Shown piece by piece: positions 37,695 through 46,890 of a stretch of 64,000 nt of DNA (the first letter of the stretch is position 1; every line of letters begins with the position of its first letter). The notes beneath the pieces are model-generated. The model had not been told where the DNA came from and ran no database searches. It saw only the letters and a list, made by a program, of their open reading frames with translations. Location of the stretch: the NCBI RefSeq assembly GCF_021532615.1, contig NZ_JAKGAQ010000005.1, positions 186,001 through 250,000 of the forward strand, given 5' to 3'. Position numbers and translations under genes: made by a program. Origin of the DNA: Octadecabacter dasysiphoniae (GTDB taxonomy: Bacteria; Pseudomonadota; Alphaproteobacteria; Rhodobacterales; Rhodobacteraceae).

Positions 37695-39322
37695 CCAAAG
37701 AACGCCTCTACCTCTACGACACGACACTGCGTGACGGCCAACAAACCCAAGGTGTTCAGTTTTCTACGGATGAGAAACATGCCGTCGCTGCCGTGCTGGA
37801 CCAGCTTGGTGTGGATTACATCGAAGGCGGCTGGCCGGGGGCGAACCCGACGGACAGCGATTTCTTTGATGCTCCGCCAAAAACCCGCGCCACGATGACG
37901 GCCTTTGGCATGACCAAGCGGTCAGGCCGATCCGCTGAAAATGACGACGTGCTGGCGGCGGTGATGAATGCCAATACGCCAGCGGTGTGTCTGGTGGGCA
38001 AGACCCATGATTTCCACGTCAGAACAGCGCTTGGTATTTCGTTGGATGAAAACGTCGAAAACATTTCTGCGTCCGTAAGACATATCGTCTCACAGGGGCG
38101 CGAGGCGTTGTTTGACGCGGAACATTTCTTTGATGGCTACGCTGCAAACCCCGAGTATACCATCCAAGCTGCCAAGGCGGCCTATGACGCTGGTGCGCGC
38201 TGGGTTGTCTTGTGTGACACCAACGGCGGCGCGTTGCCTCATGACGTTCGCAAAGCGACCAAGGCGTTAATCGATGCGGGCGTTCCGGGCGATCATGTGG
38301 GCATTCACACCCACAATGACACCGAAAACGCGGTCGCCAATTCGCTTGTCGCTGTCGCAGCAGGCGCGCGCCAAATTCAGGGCACGTTGAACGGGTTGGG
38401 GGAACGCTGTGGCAATGCCAATCTGACGACGCTGATCCCGACGCTGCTGCTGAAGGAACCTTATGCCAGCCAGTTTGAAACCGGCGTCACGCATGATGCG
38501 CTGCGCGGATTGCGCAAAGCGTCACGGATGCTGGATGAAATCCTGAACCGTGTTCCGCACAAACAGGCGGCCTACGTTGGCGCATCGGCGTTTGCCCATA
38601 AGGCGGGGCTGCACGCCAGCGCCATCGCCAAAGACCCGACAACCTACGAACACATTGACCCAGCTTTGGTTGGAAACACCCGCATTATCCCGATGTCCAA
38701 TCAGGCGGGGCAGTCCAACCTGCGCGAACGCCTGTCAGGCATGGGGATCGATGTGCCCAAAGGCGATCCCGCCCTGCAACGCATCCTTGATCGCGTCAAA
38801 GACCGTGAGGCCGTGGGATATTCCTATGACACCGCACAGGCCTCTTTTGAGGTTCTCGCGCGCAGCGAACTCGGCGTTATGCCTGAGTTTTTCGAGGTAA
38901 AGCGCTATCGCGTCACAATCGAAAGACGGCGCAATAAATACAACAACATGGTGTCGCTGTCCGAAGCGATGGTTGTCGTGAAGGTCGACGGTGAAAAGAT
39001 GTTGTCAGTGTCCGAAAGCCTTGGGCCGGATGGCTGTGATCGCGGTCCTGTTAACGCGCTATCAAAGGCGCTGATGAAAGACCTCGGGCGGTATAGCGAT
39101 ATCGTCGATGATATCCGCCTGACCGATTTTAAAGTCCGCATCACGAATGGCGGCACCGAGGCTGTCACACGGGTTATCATCGACAGCGAAGACGGGCAGG
39201 GCCGTACATGGTCCACTGTTGGTGTGAGTGCCAACATCGTTGACGCGAGCTTCGATGCACTTGTGGATGCGATCCGCTGGAAACTGGTGCGCGACGGGGC
39301 CAACGACGGACCCAAATCATGA
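37691..39322 (+). CDS. cimA: (R)-citramalate synthase
   Basis: CimA condenses acetyl-CoA with pyruvate to citramalate, the entry to threonine-independent isoleucine synthesis. The 543 residues form a DRE-TIM metallolyase: YDTTLRDGQQTQGVQFS carries the DRE-type start, HTHNDTENAVANSL is the metal-binding HxH, and a C-terminal LeuA-type allosteric domain runs from about residue 395. The 61 in-frame codons before 37691 lie in cysS and the hairpin spacer and are not part of the protein. The stop overlaps the next gene (ATGA). Confidence 0.93.
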   Translation: MTKERLYLYDTTLRDGQQTQGVQFSTDEKHAVAAVLDQLGVDYIEGGWPGANPTDSDFFDAPPKTRATMTAFGMTKRSGRSAENDDVLAAVMNANTPAVCLVGKTHDFHVRTALGISLDENVENISASVRHIVSQGREALFDAEHFFDGYAANPEYTIQAAKAAYDAGARWVVLCDTNGGALPHDVRKATKALIDAGVPGDHVGIHTHNDTENAVANSLVAVAAGARQIQGTLNGLGERCGNANLTTLIPTLLLKEPYASQFETGVTHDALRGLRKASRMLDEILNRVPHKQAAYVGASAFAHKAGLHASAIAKDPTTYEHIDPALVGNTRIIPMSNQAGQSNLRERLSGMGIDVPKGDPALQRILDRVKDREAVGYSYDTAQASFEVLARSELGVMPEFFEVKRYRVTIERRRNKYNNMVSLSEAMVVVKVDGEKMLSVSESLGPDGCDRGPVNALSKALMKDLGRYSDIVDDIRLTDFKVRITNGGTEAVTRVIIDSEDGQGRTWSTVGVSANIVDASFDALVDAIRWKLVRDGANDGPKS

Positions 39323-40119
39323 GCTTTGAAGCCTGCGCTAGAATCGTACAACAGGGGGATCCAGACCGGTTTTTGGCCGTTATGTCCTGCCCGGTTGAGA
39401 TGCGGCGCATTTTGTTCCCGATCTATGCCTTTAACGTCGAAGTTGCGCGCGCGCCTTGGGTGACCGAAGAACCGATGATCGCGGAAATGCGGCTTCAGTG
39501 GTGGCGTGATGCGCTTGACGAAATCAGCGCGGGAGGGACCGTGCGCAAACACGAAGTGACGACCGCCCTGTCCGAGGTTCTTGACCCTGAAGGGGCCCGT
39601 CTGCTGGGTGGTCTGGTGGCTGCGCGGCGCTGGGATATCTACAAAGACGCGTTCGAGGATTTAACCCACTTCGAAGAGTATATGAACGCAACATCAGGAG
39701 ATTTGTTGTGGACGGCAACGCGGCTTGGCGCTGTTGGTCGCACCCGACCTGATGACCAGTATGGTAACGACGGGCTGGAACGAAACGTCAAACGCTACGG
39801 CGTCGGGATCGGCGTGGCGAATTGGTTCCGCGCCATTCCCGAACTTGAAGCACGCGGACGCATCCCGTTGCTGGGCGGCACACCAGAAGCGGTGCGTCTG
39901 CAAGCCCTCGGCGCGTTGCGTGATCTTAACGCCGCGCGTTCAGATATGGGCCGCATTGATGCGCCTGTTGCATCTGTTTTGCGGGTGGGGTGGCGCGCAC
40001 AGCGGACGTTGCAAACAGCGGCCCGTGATCCGATGAGCGTGGCAAACGGGCGGCTTGATGAAAGCCCGATTGTGCGTCGGTTCAGCCTGTTTTGGCGCAC
40101 GGTCCGGGATCGTTATTAA
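39319..40119 (+). CDS. Squalene/phytoene synthase family protein (NDUFAF6-like)
   Basis: The 266-residue all-alpha protein has the squalene/phytoene synthase fold: VMSCPVEMRRILFPIYAFNVEVARAPW, AEMRLQWWRDALDEI, a middle THFEEYMNATSGDLLWTATRL and RYGVGIGVANWFRAIPELEARGR. It lacks the classic paired DxxxD motifs, so it is more like the NDUFAF6 (complex I assembly) branch common in alphaproteobacteria than a carotenoid enzyme. No other carotenoid genes are near. It is coupled to cimA by an ATGA overlap. Confidence 0.8.
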   Translation: MSFEACARIVQQGDPDRFLAVMSCPVEMRRILFPIYAFNVEVARAPWVTEEPMIAEMRLQWWRDALDEISAGGTVRKHEVTTALSEVLDPEGARLLGGLVAARRWDIYKDAFEDLTHFEEYMNATSGDLLWTATRLGAVGRTRPDDQYGNDGLERNVKRYGVGIGVANWFRAIPELEARGRIPLLGGTPEAVRLQALGALRDLNAARSDMGRIDAPVASVLRVGWRAQRTLQTAARDPMSVANGRLDESPIVRRFSLFWRTVRDRY

Positions 40120-41378
40120 ACTGGGGCAGCTGTTTTTGGACGTAGTGACAACCAGACCAATGCGCCAAAGGCCAGTAACAAGAACGGCGCCATAGCAAAG
40201 TTCACCGCTGTCCATCCTTCAATCGGGGATCCGCCAGAACAGTTCATCAACCCGCCCGATGCGAGGGACGCCACCATAACCGACCCGAACACGATCATAT
40301 CATTGAGGCCCTGAACCACGCCGCGTTCGTGCGGTGCGTGCGATGATGTCAGCAGCGTCGTCGCGCCGATAAAACCGAAATTCCAACCGAGACCAAGGAA
40401 GATCAGGGCGGCATAAAAGCTAAACAACGATGGTTGATCTGCCTGCGCAAGGCTGACACCAGACAGCGCTGCGATGCCTGCGATTGTCAGGATGGCAAGA
40501 CCAGTGGCCATAATGGCCTTGACCCCGAAACGAACAATCAAATGACCCGTAAAGAACGACGGTGCGAACATCGCCAGCACGTGTGCGGACACGATATTAT
40601 TTGCATTTTCAAGAGCATAGCCACAGCCGACAACGGCCAGCGGCGTTGACGTCATGACAAGGTTCATCAGCGAATAGGACACAAGCCCCACAATCATCGC
40701 GACGATAATGTTGGGGTCTTTCAGCAGTTCGCCGCGGCTGCGCGAAACGGGCGGATTGTCCAACTTTGGTTCGGACCGCGTGCCCTTTGGCAGATCAAGC
40801 GCGAGGAACAGGAACATCCCCACAAGGTTTAAAACGATGATCGCCAAATAGGTGCCAAGGAAGGGGACGACAAAACTACCATCGACCAGATTATTGATCT
40901 GCGGGCCGATGATCGCGGAAAACAAACCGCCCGCCATGACATAAGAAATCGCCTTGGGTTTGAAACTGTCGGATGCCGTATCCGTTGCCGCAAATCGGTA
41001 GAATCCTTGGGCGGACATATAAATGCCCGTAAAATAAGACCCCAGCAGCAAAACAGCGAACGATCCGATGTAAAGACCATAGGCCGCAATTGCGGCGCCA
41101 ATGGCACCCCCAATCGCCCCAATGTAAAACCCCAACCGCCTGCCACGTGATTGCATCAAGGGCGACAGCCAAGACGCTGTCGTCACCGACCCAAGGATAA
41201 TCATCGTGATCGGCAATGTCGCAAAACAGATATTCGTCGCGAGCTGTTTACCCGCCAACCCACCAACGACGAAAACCATCGGCATTTGCGCGCCGAGAAT
41301 GGCTTGGGCGATGACAAGAACCGCGACATTACGTTTGGCGCGGCGATCATCTGTGAGGGGGGCTGTTGTATCGGTCAT
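40116..41378 (-). CDS. MFS transporter
   Basis: The inner-membrane protein has 420 residues and about twelve helices. MVFVVGGLAGKQLATN, LMQSRGRRLGFYIGAIGG at the cytoplasmic loop 2-3 and a central hydrophilic loop (LPKGTRSEPKLDNPP) mark a Major Facilitator. The substrate is unknown. It lies ten bases after cobB on the same strand, so a link to corrinoids or cobalt is possible but unproven. The stop overlaps the convergent squalene-synthase-like gene by four bases. Confidence 0.86.
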   Translation of the reverse strand: MTDTTAPLTDDRRAKRNVAVLVIAQAILGAQMPMVFVVGGLAGKQLATNICFATLPITMIILGSVTTASWLSPLMQSRGRRLGFYIGAIGGAIGAAIAAYGLYIGSFAVLLLGSYFTGIYMSAQGFYRFAATDTASDSFKPKAISYVMAGGLFSAIIGPQINNLVDGSFVVPFLGTYLAIIVLNLVGMFLFLALDLPKGTRSEPKLDNPPVSRSRGELLKDPNIIVAMIVGLVSYSLMNLVMTSTPLAVVGCGYALENANNIVSAHVLAMFAPSFFTGHLIVRFGVKAIMATGLAILTIAGIAALSGVSLAQADQPSLFSFYAALIFLGLGWNFGFIGATTLLTSSHAPHERGVVQGLNDMIVFGSVMVASLASGGLMNCSGGSPIEGWTAVNFAMAPFLLLAFGALVWLSLRPKTAAPV

Positions 41379-41387
41379 GAAGATTGG

Positions 41388-42695
41388 CTACGCCTGCACG
41401 CGTCCCTTGGCAATGGGGGGAAAAGGGGCCTCATCAATGATGTGGGCGAATGATCCAGATACGCGGCCCTCTACCAACCCTGTTTGCCCCAGATCGCGGC
41501 CTTCTGCGTCTTGCACGTCAAACAACGGTTGGCCTTGTGCGTCCAGCGTTGTCGCGTAGTGGAATTCGTGACCCGCAAATGTTTTCGCCCCTGTACAGGT
41601 TTGAAGCCTGCGATACCCGAGGTGGAGCTTTCGCGTCTGAAAACTGGTCGTCAAACCTAACAGACCAGCCATTTTATGGGCGGTGCCGTCAGCGTCTATC
41701 AGGGTTTCGCCTAACGTCATGTATCCCCCGCATTCCCCATATATATCAGACGTTTGCGAGATCTTTTTCAGGCTTTGCATGAAGGTTTGATTTGACGCGA
41801 GTTGCGCGGCGTAAAGTTCGGGATAGCCACCGGGTAGGATAACGCGGTCCGCCTCGGGCACCGGATCATTGGCTAGCGGGGAAAATGGCAGGATCGTCGC
41901 GCCAGAACGCGCCCACGCTGCAAGGTCATGGGCATAGGTGAACGAAAAGGCAGCATCACGGGCGATGGCAATGCGCTGCGGCTTTTGGGGCGCATCACTC
42001 GGTGCCGACGTATGCTGTCCGACGTCGTTATCTGCGCCAATCAGATTCCGAAGTGCATCCAGATCAACAGATTTCGTGATCAGCTCCGCGGCGGTGTTTA
42101 AGAAATCGTCAAGGTCTGGCATTTCCCCCGCTTGCACGAGGCCAAGGTGGCGCGACGGACGCGACAAAGCATCGGTGCGGGGAATGGCCCCCAGAACGGG
42201 AATGCCCGACGGGACCAACGCCGCCTTAAGCATTGCAGTATGACGATCAGATCCGACACGGTTCAGGATAACGCCTACAATGCGCACGTTTGGATCATGG
42301 TTCGCGAACCCAGAAACAAGCGCGGCAATAGACTGAGACATGGCTTTGGCGTCAACGATCAGCACAACCGGCACACCCAGAATGCGGCCCAGATCAGCCG
42401 ACGATCCATTTCCGTCCGGCGGTGCACCGTCAAAAAGTCCCATCGCGCCTTCGATGATCAGATCGCCTTTGCCGCTGGCTAGTTCGCGGATCCGCGCAGG
42501 CGTCATCGCCCATGCATCAAGGTTGAAACAGGGGCGGCCTGTGGCGGCGGCGTGAAATTGTGGATCAATGTAGTCGGGGCCAGATTTGGCGGACCGGACG
42601 TTATGGCCCGCGTTCTTCAGCGCGCGTAGCAGTCCCAAGGTAATGGTCGTTTTGCCTGCACCCGACGATGGGGCCGCAAGGATCAGGCCCGACAT
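41388..42695 (-). CDS. cobB: Cobyrinate a,c-diamide synthase
   Basis: CobB amidates the a and c side chains of (hydrogeno)byrinate during corrin synthesis, using ATP and glutamine. The 435 residues show the P-loop LAAPSSGAGKTTITLGLLRA, KSGPDYIDPQFH, and a C-terminal class I-like amidotransferase domain with the nucleophile in YGECGGYMTLGE and a late HEFHYA histidine. The start directly follows the cobA stop (TAA then ATG). Confidence 0.95.
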   Translation of the reverse strand: MSGLILAAPSSGAGKTTITLGLLRALKNAGHNVRSAKSGPDYIDPQFHAAATGRPCFNLDAWAMTPARIRELASGKGDLIIEGAMGLFDGAPPDGNGSSADLGRILGVPVVLIVDAKAMSQSIAALVSGFANHDPNVRIVGVILNRVGSDRHTAMLKAALVPSGIPVLGAIPRTDALSRPSRHLGLVQAGEMPDLDDFLNTAAELITKSVDLDALRNLIGADNDVGQHTSAPSDAPQKPQRIAIARDAAFSFTYAHDLAAWARSGATILPFSPLANDPVPEADRVILPGGYPELYAAQLASNQTFMQSLKKISQTSDIYGECGGYMTLGETLIDADGTAHKMAGLLGLTTSFQTRKLHLGYRRLQTCTGAKTFAGHEFHYATTLDAQGQPLFDVQDAEGRDLGQTGLVEGRVSGSFAHIIDEAPFPPIAKGRVQA

Positions 42696-43553
42696 TTACG
42701 CAGATTCGGCAGGGCGACCGCGGCCCAACGGATCAAGGTTCACCGGTGCGATTCCCTCGGCCTGTGCTTGCCAGTTCAATACATCGCGCATCCGCACAGC
42801 CTGACCGACACAGATGATCGCGGGCGGTTCAAGACCAGCCTGTGCGATATCCGCTTCAATCGTGCCGAGCGTTGTTTCCAGCACTTTTTGATGTTCGGTC
42901 GTCGCAGTTGTCACAACGGCAACGGGCTCAGCGCGCGATCGACCTGCCGCCAATAGGGATGCGGTGATCTGGGCGATGTGTTTCATGCCCATATATATAA
43001 CGATAACTTGGGATCCTTTGGCGATGGCCGCCCAATCAAGGCTTTGCGTGGCATTGCCGGATTGATCATGGCCCGTCACGAACGTAACAGACTGGTTCAC
43101 ATCGCGGTGGGTGACGGGGATACCTGCATAGGCGAGGCCGCCGATGCCTGCCGAAATGCCCGGAATAATCCGGATCGGGATGCCGTGCTGCACAAGGGTC
43201 TGTGCCTCTTCGCCGCCACGTCCGAACACGAACGGATCACCGCCCTTAAGACGCAGGACTTTCTTACCCGTGCGGGCCAAATCAACCAGACGCAAGGAAA
43301 TGTCGCGCTGCTTGGCGGATGGTTTACCACCGCGTTTGCCTGCATAAATGTGGTCGGCCTGCGGCGCCCATTCAAGGATAGCTTCTTGGACCAGCGCGTC
43401 ATAAATCACGACGTCCGCTTGGCGAAGGGCATTCAGGGCGTGCAGCGTCAACAGGCCCGGATCACCGGGGCCAGCGCCGCACAGCCAGACCCAACCGGAT
43501 TGAAGGACCGGCCAGTGTTGCCCCGAGGGCTGATTTGGGAGTCGCGTATCCAT
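42696..43553 (-). CDS. cobA: Uroporphyrinogen-III C-methyltransferase
   Basis: CobA methylates uroporphyrinogen III at C2 and C7 to make precorrin-2, the branch point to B12. The 285-residue protein is the single-domain SUMT form, not the CysG fusion. VWLCGAGPGDPGLLTLHAL is the SAM-binding start, VLRLKGGDPFVFGRGGEE and GIPVTHRDVNQSVTFVTGH are family signatures. It heads the cobA-cobB-MFS run and is divergent from cbiD across 97 bases. Confidence 0.95.
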   Translation of the reverse strand: MDTRLPNQPSGQHWPVLQSGWVWLCGAGPGDPGLLTLHALNALRQADVVIYDALVQEAILEWAPQADHIYAGKRGGKPSAKQRDISLRLVDLARTGKKVLRLKGGDPFVFGRGGEEAQTLVQHGIPIRIIPGISAGIGGLAYAGIPVTHRDVNQSVTFVTGHDQSGNATQSLDWAAIAKGSQVIVIYMGMKHIAQITASLLAAGRSRAEPVAVVTTATTEHQKVLETTLGTIEADIAQAGLEPPAIICVGQAVRMRDVLNWQAQAEGIAPVNLDPLGRGRPAESA

Positions 43554-43650
43554 ACCCCCATTATGCCCAAGGATGCGCGGGCGCGAAAGGTGTCAAACGA
43601 CTAAGATTTGTGGATTGGCGTCATTGCGGGTCGCGGTTAAGGTCGCGGCA

Positions 43651-44697
43651 ATGACACGCAAACCATCCGGGGAATTGCGCCGTGGCTGGACCACAGGCGC
43701 CTGTGCGACCGCCGCCACTAAGGCTGCGCTGTGCGGGCTGTGGGGGGCGACGCCTGCATCTGTGTCAATCACCTTGCCCAAAGGCGAAACACCGGAGTTT
43801 GACGTTGTAAAAGCGCGGTCCAGTGACGGCTGGGCTGAGGCCGGTATCGTGAAAGACGCGGGCGATGATCCGGATGTGACCCACGGTGTCACTGTGATGG
43901 TGCGTGTTGCGGTTTCAACAGGCGGGGTGGTGTTCAAGGCGGGCGACGGCGTGGGCCGTGTGACAAAGGCCGGCCTTCCGATTGGTGTGGGGGAACCTGC
44001 GATCAATCCGGTCCCGCGTGCGATGATGGACGAAGTTGTGGCTGAAATGGCGGGTGAGTTTGGCCAAAGCCCCGACATCCAGATCACGGTAAGCATCGAA
44101 AACGGCGCAGAGATCGCGCAAAAGACCTGGAATCCGCGGTTGGGGATTGAGGGCGGGTTAAGCATTCTGGGCACAACCGGGATCGTGCGCCCGTTCAGTT
44201 GTGCTGCATGGATCGCGTCTATCCATCGTGGGATTGATGTTGCGCGCGCCGATGGGCTGACACATGTGGCGGGCTGCACGGGCAATACGTCTGAAAAGGT
44301 GGTGCAGGGGCTTTATCGATTGCCGGATCACGCCATGCTGGATATGGGTGATTTCGTTGGTGGCATGATCAAATACATGCGGCGTCATCCTGTTGAACGG
44401 CTGACCATCGGGGGCGGCATTGGCAAGCTGACCAAACTGGCACAGGGTGCCGTCGATTTGCATTCTGGGCGGTCTCAGGTCGATTTTGAGGGGTTGGCGT
44501 CTTGGGCGGGTGATCCACGGATTGCACAAGCCAACACAGCACTTGAGGCGTTCGAGATTGCAGGCCCGCCGTTGGCCAAACGCATCGCCCAGGAGGCTTT
44601 GGCCCAAGCGCAAATACAATTTGGCGCAGCGGCCCCGATGATCGATATCGTTATGATTGATCGGGCAGGGACGATCATCGCGCAGGCGAAATCATGA
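43651..44697 (+). CDS. cbiD: Cobalt-precorrin-5B C1-methyltransferase CbiD
   Basis: CbiD carries out C1 methylation during ring contraction. The 348 residues match the family: LRRGWTTGACATAATKAAL at the start, GVGRVTKAGLPIGVGEPAINPVPR, and TIGGGIGKLTKLAQGAVDLHS. CbiD is the enzyme of the early-cobalt route, replacing CobF. The ATG at 43651 gives MTRKPSGELRRGW and has aaggtcg upstream; 26 further in-frame codons precede it. It is coupled to cobK (ATGA). Confidence 0.95.
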   Translation: MTRKPSGELRRGWTTGACATAATKAALCGLWGATPASVSITLPKGETPEFDVVKARSSDGWAEAGIVKDAGDDPDVTHGVTVMVRVAVSTGGVVFKAGDGVGRVTKAGLPIGVGEPAINPVPRAMMDEVVAEMAGEFGQSPDIQITVSIENGAEIAQKTWNPRLGIEGGLSILGTTGIVRPFSCAAWIASIHRGIDVARADGLTHVAGCTGNTSEKVVQGLYRLPDHAMLDMGDFVGGMIKYMRRHPVERLTIGGGIGKLTKLAQGAVDLHSGRSQVDFEGLASWAGDPRIAQANTALEAFEIAGPPLAKRIAQEALAQAQIQFGAAAPMIDIVMIDRAGTIIAQAKS

Positions 44698-45422
44698 CCG
44701 TTTTGTTGCTGGCTGGAACTGGCGAAGCGCGCCGAATTGCGTGGGGGCTGACGGATACCTCAGTTAAGGTTGTTGCGTCGCTGGCGGGGGCGACGCGCCA
44801 TCCTGAACCGCTGCCCGTGCCGACGCGCATTGGTGGGTTCGGCGGCGAAGATGGTTTTCGAACCTATTTGGCAGAAAACAAAATCACCGCCGTTCTGGAT
44901 GCCACCCATCCGTTCGCCCACCATATTACCAACCGCAGTGCGCGGGTCTGTGCGGACCTTGGCCTGCCTTACGCGCTCGTCGTTCGGCCAAAGTGGGAGG
45001 CTGAAACAGGGGACAATTGGACATCAATCGCCACACCACAAGACACGGCGCGTCATATCCCGGATACCGCGACCGTGTTTTTGGCGACGGGGCGTCAGAC
45101 CTTGCCGGACTACGCCAACCTTGAGGGGCGGCGGGTGCTGGCGCGTATGATTGACCCGCCGACAGAACCCTTCCCGTTTGAGGGCGGGGAGTTTGTGATC
45201 GGGCGGCCTCCGTTCAGGCAATCCAGCGAGGAGGCGCTGTTCAAAGCGCTCGGTGTGACGCATTTGGTGGTGAAGAATGCAGGCGGCAAGGGCGGGCGGG
45301 CGAAACTGGACGCCGCGCGCGCGTTGGGTCTGCCAGTGTTGCTGCTGGATCGCCCGAAATTGCCCGACACCGTGCACGTCACATCGGTGCAAGAGGCTTT
45401 GTTGTGGGTGGCGTCCCAATGA
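44694..45422 (+). CDS. cobK: (Cobalt-)precorrin-6A reductase
   Basis: This enzyme reduces precorrin-6A with NADPH. The 242 residues have LLLAGTGEARRIAWGL at the nucleotide-binding start, VLDATHPFAHHITNRSARVC, TVFLATGRQTLPDYANLEGR and LVVKNAGGKGGRAKLDAARALGL. The sequence does not by itself separate CobK from CbiJ. It overlaps cbiD upstream and the glycosylase gene downstream, both as ATGA. Confidence 0.93.
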   Translation: MTVLLLAGTGEARRIAWGLTDTSVKVVASLAGATRHPEPLPVPTRIGGFGGEDGFRTYLAENKITAVLDATHPFAHHITNRSARVCADLGLPYALVVRPKWEAETGDNWTSIATPQDTARHIPDTATVFLATGRQTLPDYANLEGRRVLARMIDPPTEPFPFEGGEFVIGRPPFRQSSEEALFKALGVTHLVVKNAGGKGGRAKLDAARALGLPVLLLDRPKLPDTVHVTSVQEALLWVASQ

Positions 45423-46048
45423 CGGGCCGGATTATTCACACAGATTCGGACGTGCACGAAGGCATGGCCGCCTTGTCTGAAATATGCCCGCACATGAAGG
45501 CCGCCTATGTGCAGACGGGGCCATTGCCTTTGCGCCGCAAGCCTGACGGGTTCGCGGAACTTCTGTCGGCCATCGTCGGGCAACAAGTCAGCATTGCCAG
45601 TGCGACGGCCATTAACGGACGCCTGAAAGACGCGGGATTGGTAACACCGCAGGCCTGTCTTGCGGTCACACAGGATGAGTTGCGCGCGTTGGGGCTAAGT
45701 CGCCAAAAGGCGCGCTATACCCATGAACTGGCCAGCGCGGGCATTGATTTTGACGCTTTGCGCGACACACCCACCGATCAGGTTATCAAGACACTTGTCG
45801 CAGTGCCCGGTATCGGCCCGTGGACGGCCGAGGTTTACGCGATGTTTTCGCTTGGGCGCGCGGATGTTTTTGCGCCCGGCGATCTGGCCCTACAAGAAGC
45901 AGCGCGCATTTTGTACGATTTACCCGAACGCCCCAAGGAAAAGGCGTTTCGGGTGATGGCACAGGATTGGGCGCCTTGGCGGTCGGTTGCAGCACGGCTT
46001 TTGTGGGCGTACTACCGCGTGGCAAAGAACAGGGACGGGATAACATGA
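45419..46048 (+). CDS. DNA-3-methyladenine glycosylase (AlkA-like)
   Basis: The 209-residue base-excision repair enzyme is of the HhH-GPD superfamily: FAELLSAIVGQQVSIASA, the helix-hairpin-helix VAVPGIGPWTAEVYAMFSLG, and catalytic Asp in DVFAPGDLALQEAARILY. It lacks the N-terminal AlkA domain of E. coli, as usual for short AlkA2-type enzymes. It excises alkylated purines. It is coupled by ATGA overlaps to cobK before it and the esterase after it. Confidence 0.9.
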   Translation: MTGRIIHTDSDVHEGMAALSEICPHMKAAYVQTGPLPLRRKPDGFAELLSAIVGQQVSIASATAINGRLKDAGLVTPQACLAVTQDELRALGLSRQKARYTHELASAGIDFDALRDTPTDQVIKTLVAVPGIGPWTAEVYAMFSLGRADVFAPGDLALQEAARILYDLPERPKEKAFRVMAQDWAPWRSVAARLLWAYYRVAKNRDGIT

Positions 46049-46713
46049 CGAGAGCTTTGAATTCACAGCGGCGCGATGCGCTATCGGGCGAAATGCGGTC
46101 TGCGGTTGTGTTCCTGCATGGGTATGGCGCGAATGGTGCTGACCTTATGGGGTTGGCCGATCCGTTGGCGGAACATTTGCCGGACACCACGTTTTTCGCG
46201 CCCGACGCGCCCGAAGATTGCGCCGGTTCGCCCATGGGCTTTCAGTGGTTCCCGATCCCTTGGATCGACGGGTCCAGCGAAGAAGAATCCATGGAAGGCA
46301 TGGCGCGCGCTGTGGATGATCTGAACGCCTATCTCGACGGGATCATGGTGGACGAGGATTTGCTGCCCGAACAGGTGATGGTTCTGGGGTTCAGCCAAGG
46401 CACGATGATTGCGCTGCACGTTTTGCCACGCCGCGAAGATGCCGTGGCGGGTTTGGTTGCATTTTCCGGGCGTTTGTTGCGCCCCGAGGATCTGAAAGAC
46501 GACGCTGTGTGCAAGCCGCCCGTTCTGTTGATCCATGGTGATCAAGATGACGTCGTGCCGGTGCAATCGTTGCCCGAAGCCGCTGAAGCGTTGCAAGAAG
46601 CCGGCTGGAAAGAGGTTTATGCCCATATCCAGAACGGAACAGGCCACGGCATCGCGCAAGACGGATTGTCAGTCGCGCTGGCGTTTATGCGCGAACGGTT
46701 GGGGCTTGGCTAA
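46045..46713 (+). CDS. Phospholipase/carboxylesterase family alpha/beta hydrolase
   Basis: The 222-residue serine hydrolase belongs to the acyl-protein thioesterase-like family. VVFLHGYGANGADL is the oxyanion loop, GFSQG holds the nucleophile, GDQDDVVPVQS the acid and GTGHGIAQDG the histidine. The substrate is unknown. The ATG at 46045 overlaps the glycosylase stop; the open frame upstream lies inside that gene. Confidence 0.9.
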   Translation: MTRALNSQRRDALSGEMRSAVVFLHGYGANGADLMGLADPLAEHLPDTTFFAPDAPEDCAGSPMGFQWFPIPWIDGSSEEESMEGMARAVDDLNAYLDGIMVDEDLLPEQVMVLGFSQGTMIALHVLPRREDAVAGLVAFSGRLLRPEDLKDDAVCKPPVLLIHGDQDDVVPVQSLPEAAEALQEAGWKEVYAHIQNGTGHGIAQDGLSVALAFMRERLGLG

Positions 46714-46890
46714 CGGCCAAAGCCGCCCCTGAATGCTGCCGCGATCGTCATGCCGACGTCATGTTCTACGCCCAAACTTGCCGTCAGAGGCGAACTACAT
46801 CTGGGGGTTGTCAGGTTTGGGATGCCAGATATAGTCAGTTGGACGGCAGGAGCGGGGCTCTCGCTCTGATGCCATGATGCGGCAAGCAGG

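Noticed and set aside
43554..43650. Cobalamin riboswitch between cobA and cbiD
   Set aside because: The 97-base gap is too short for a full element and no B12-box is visible.
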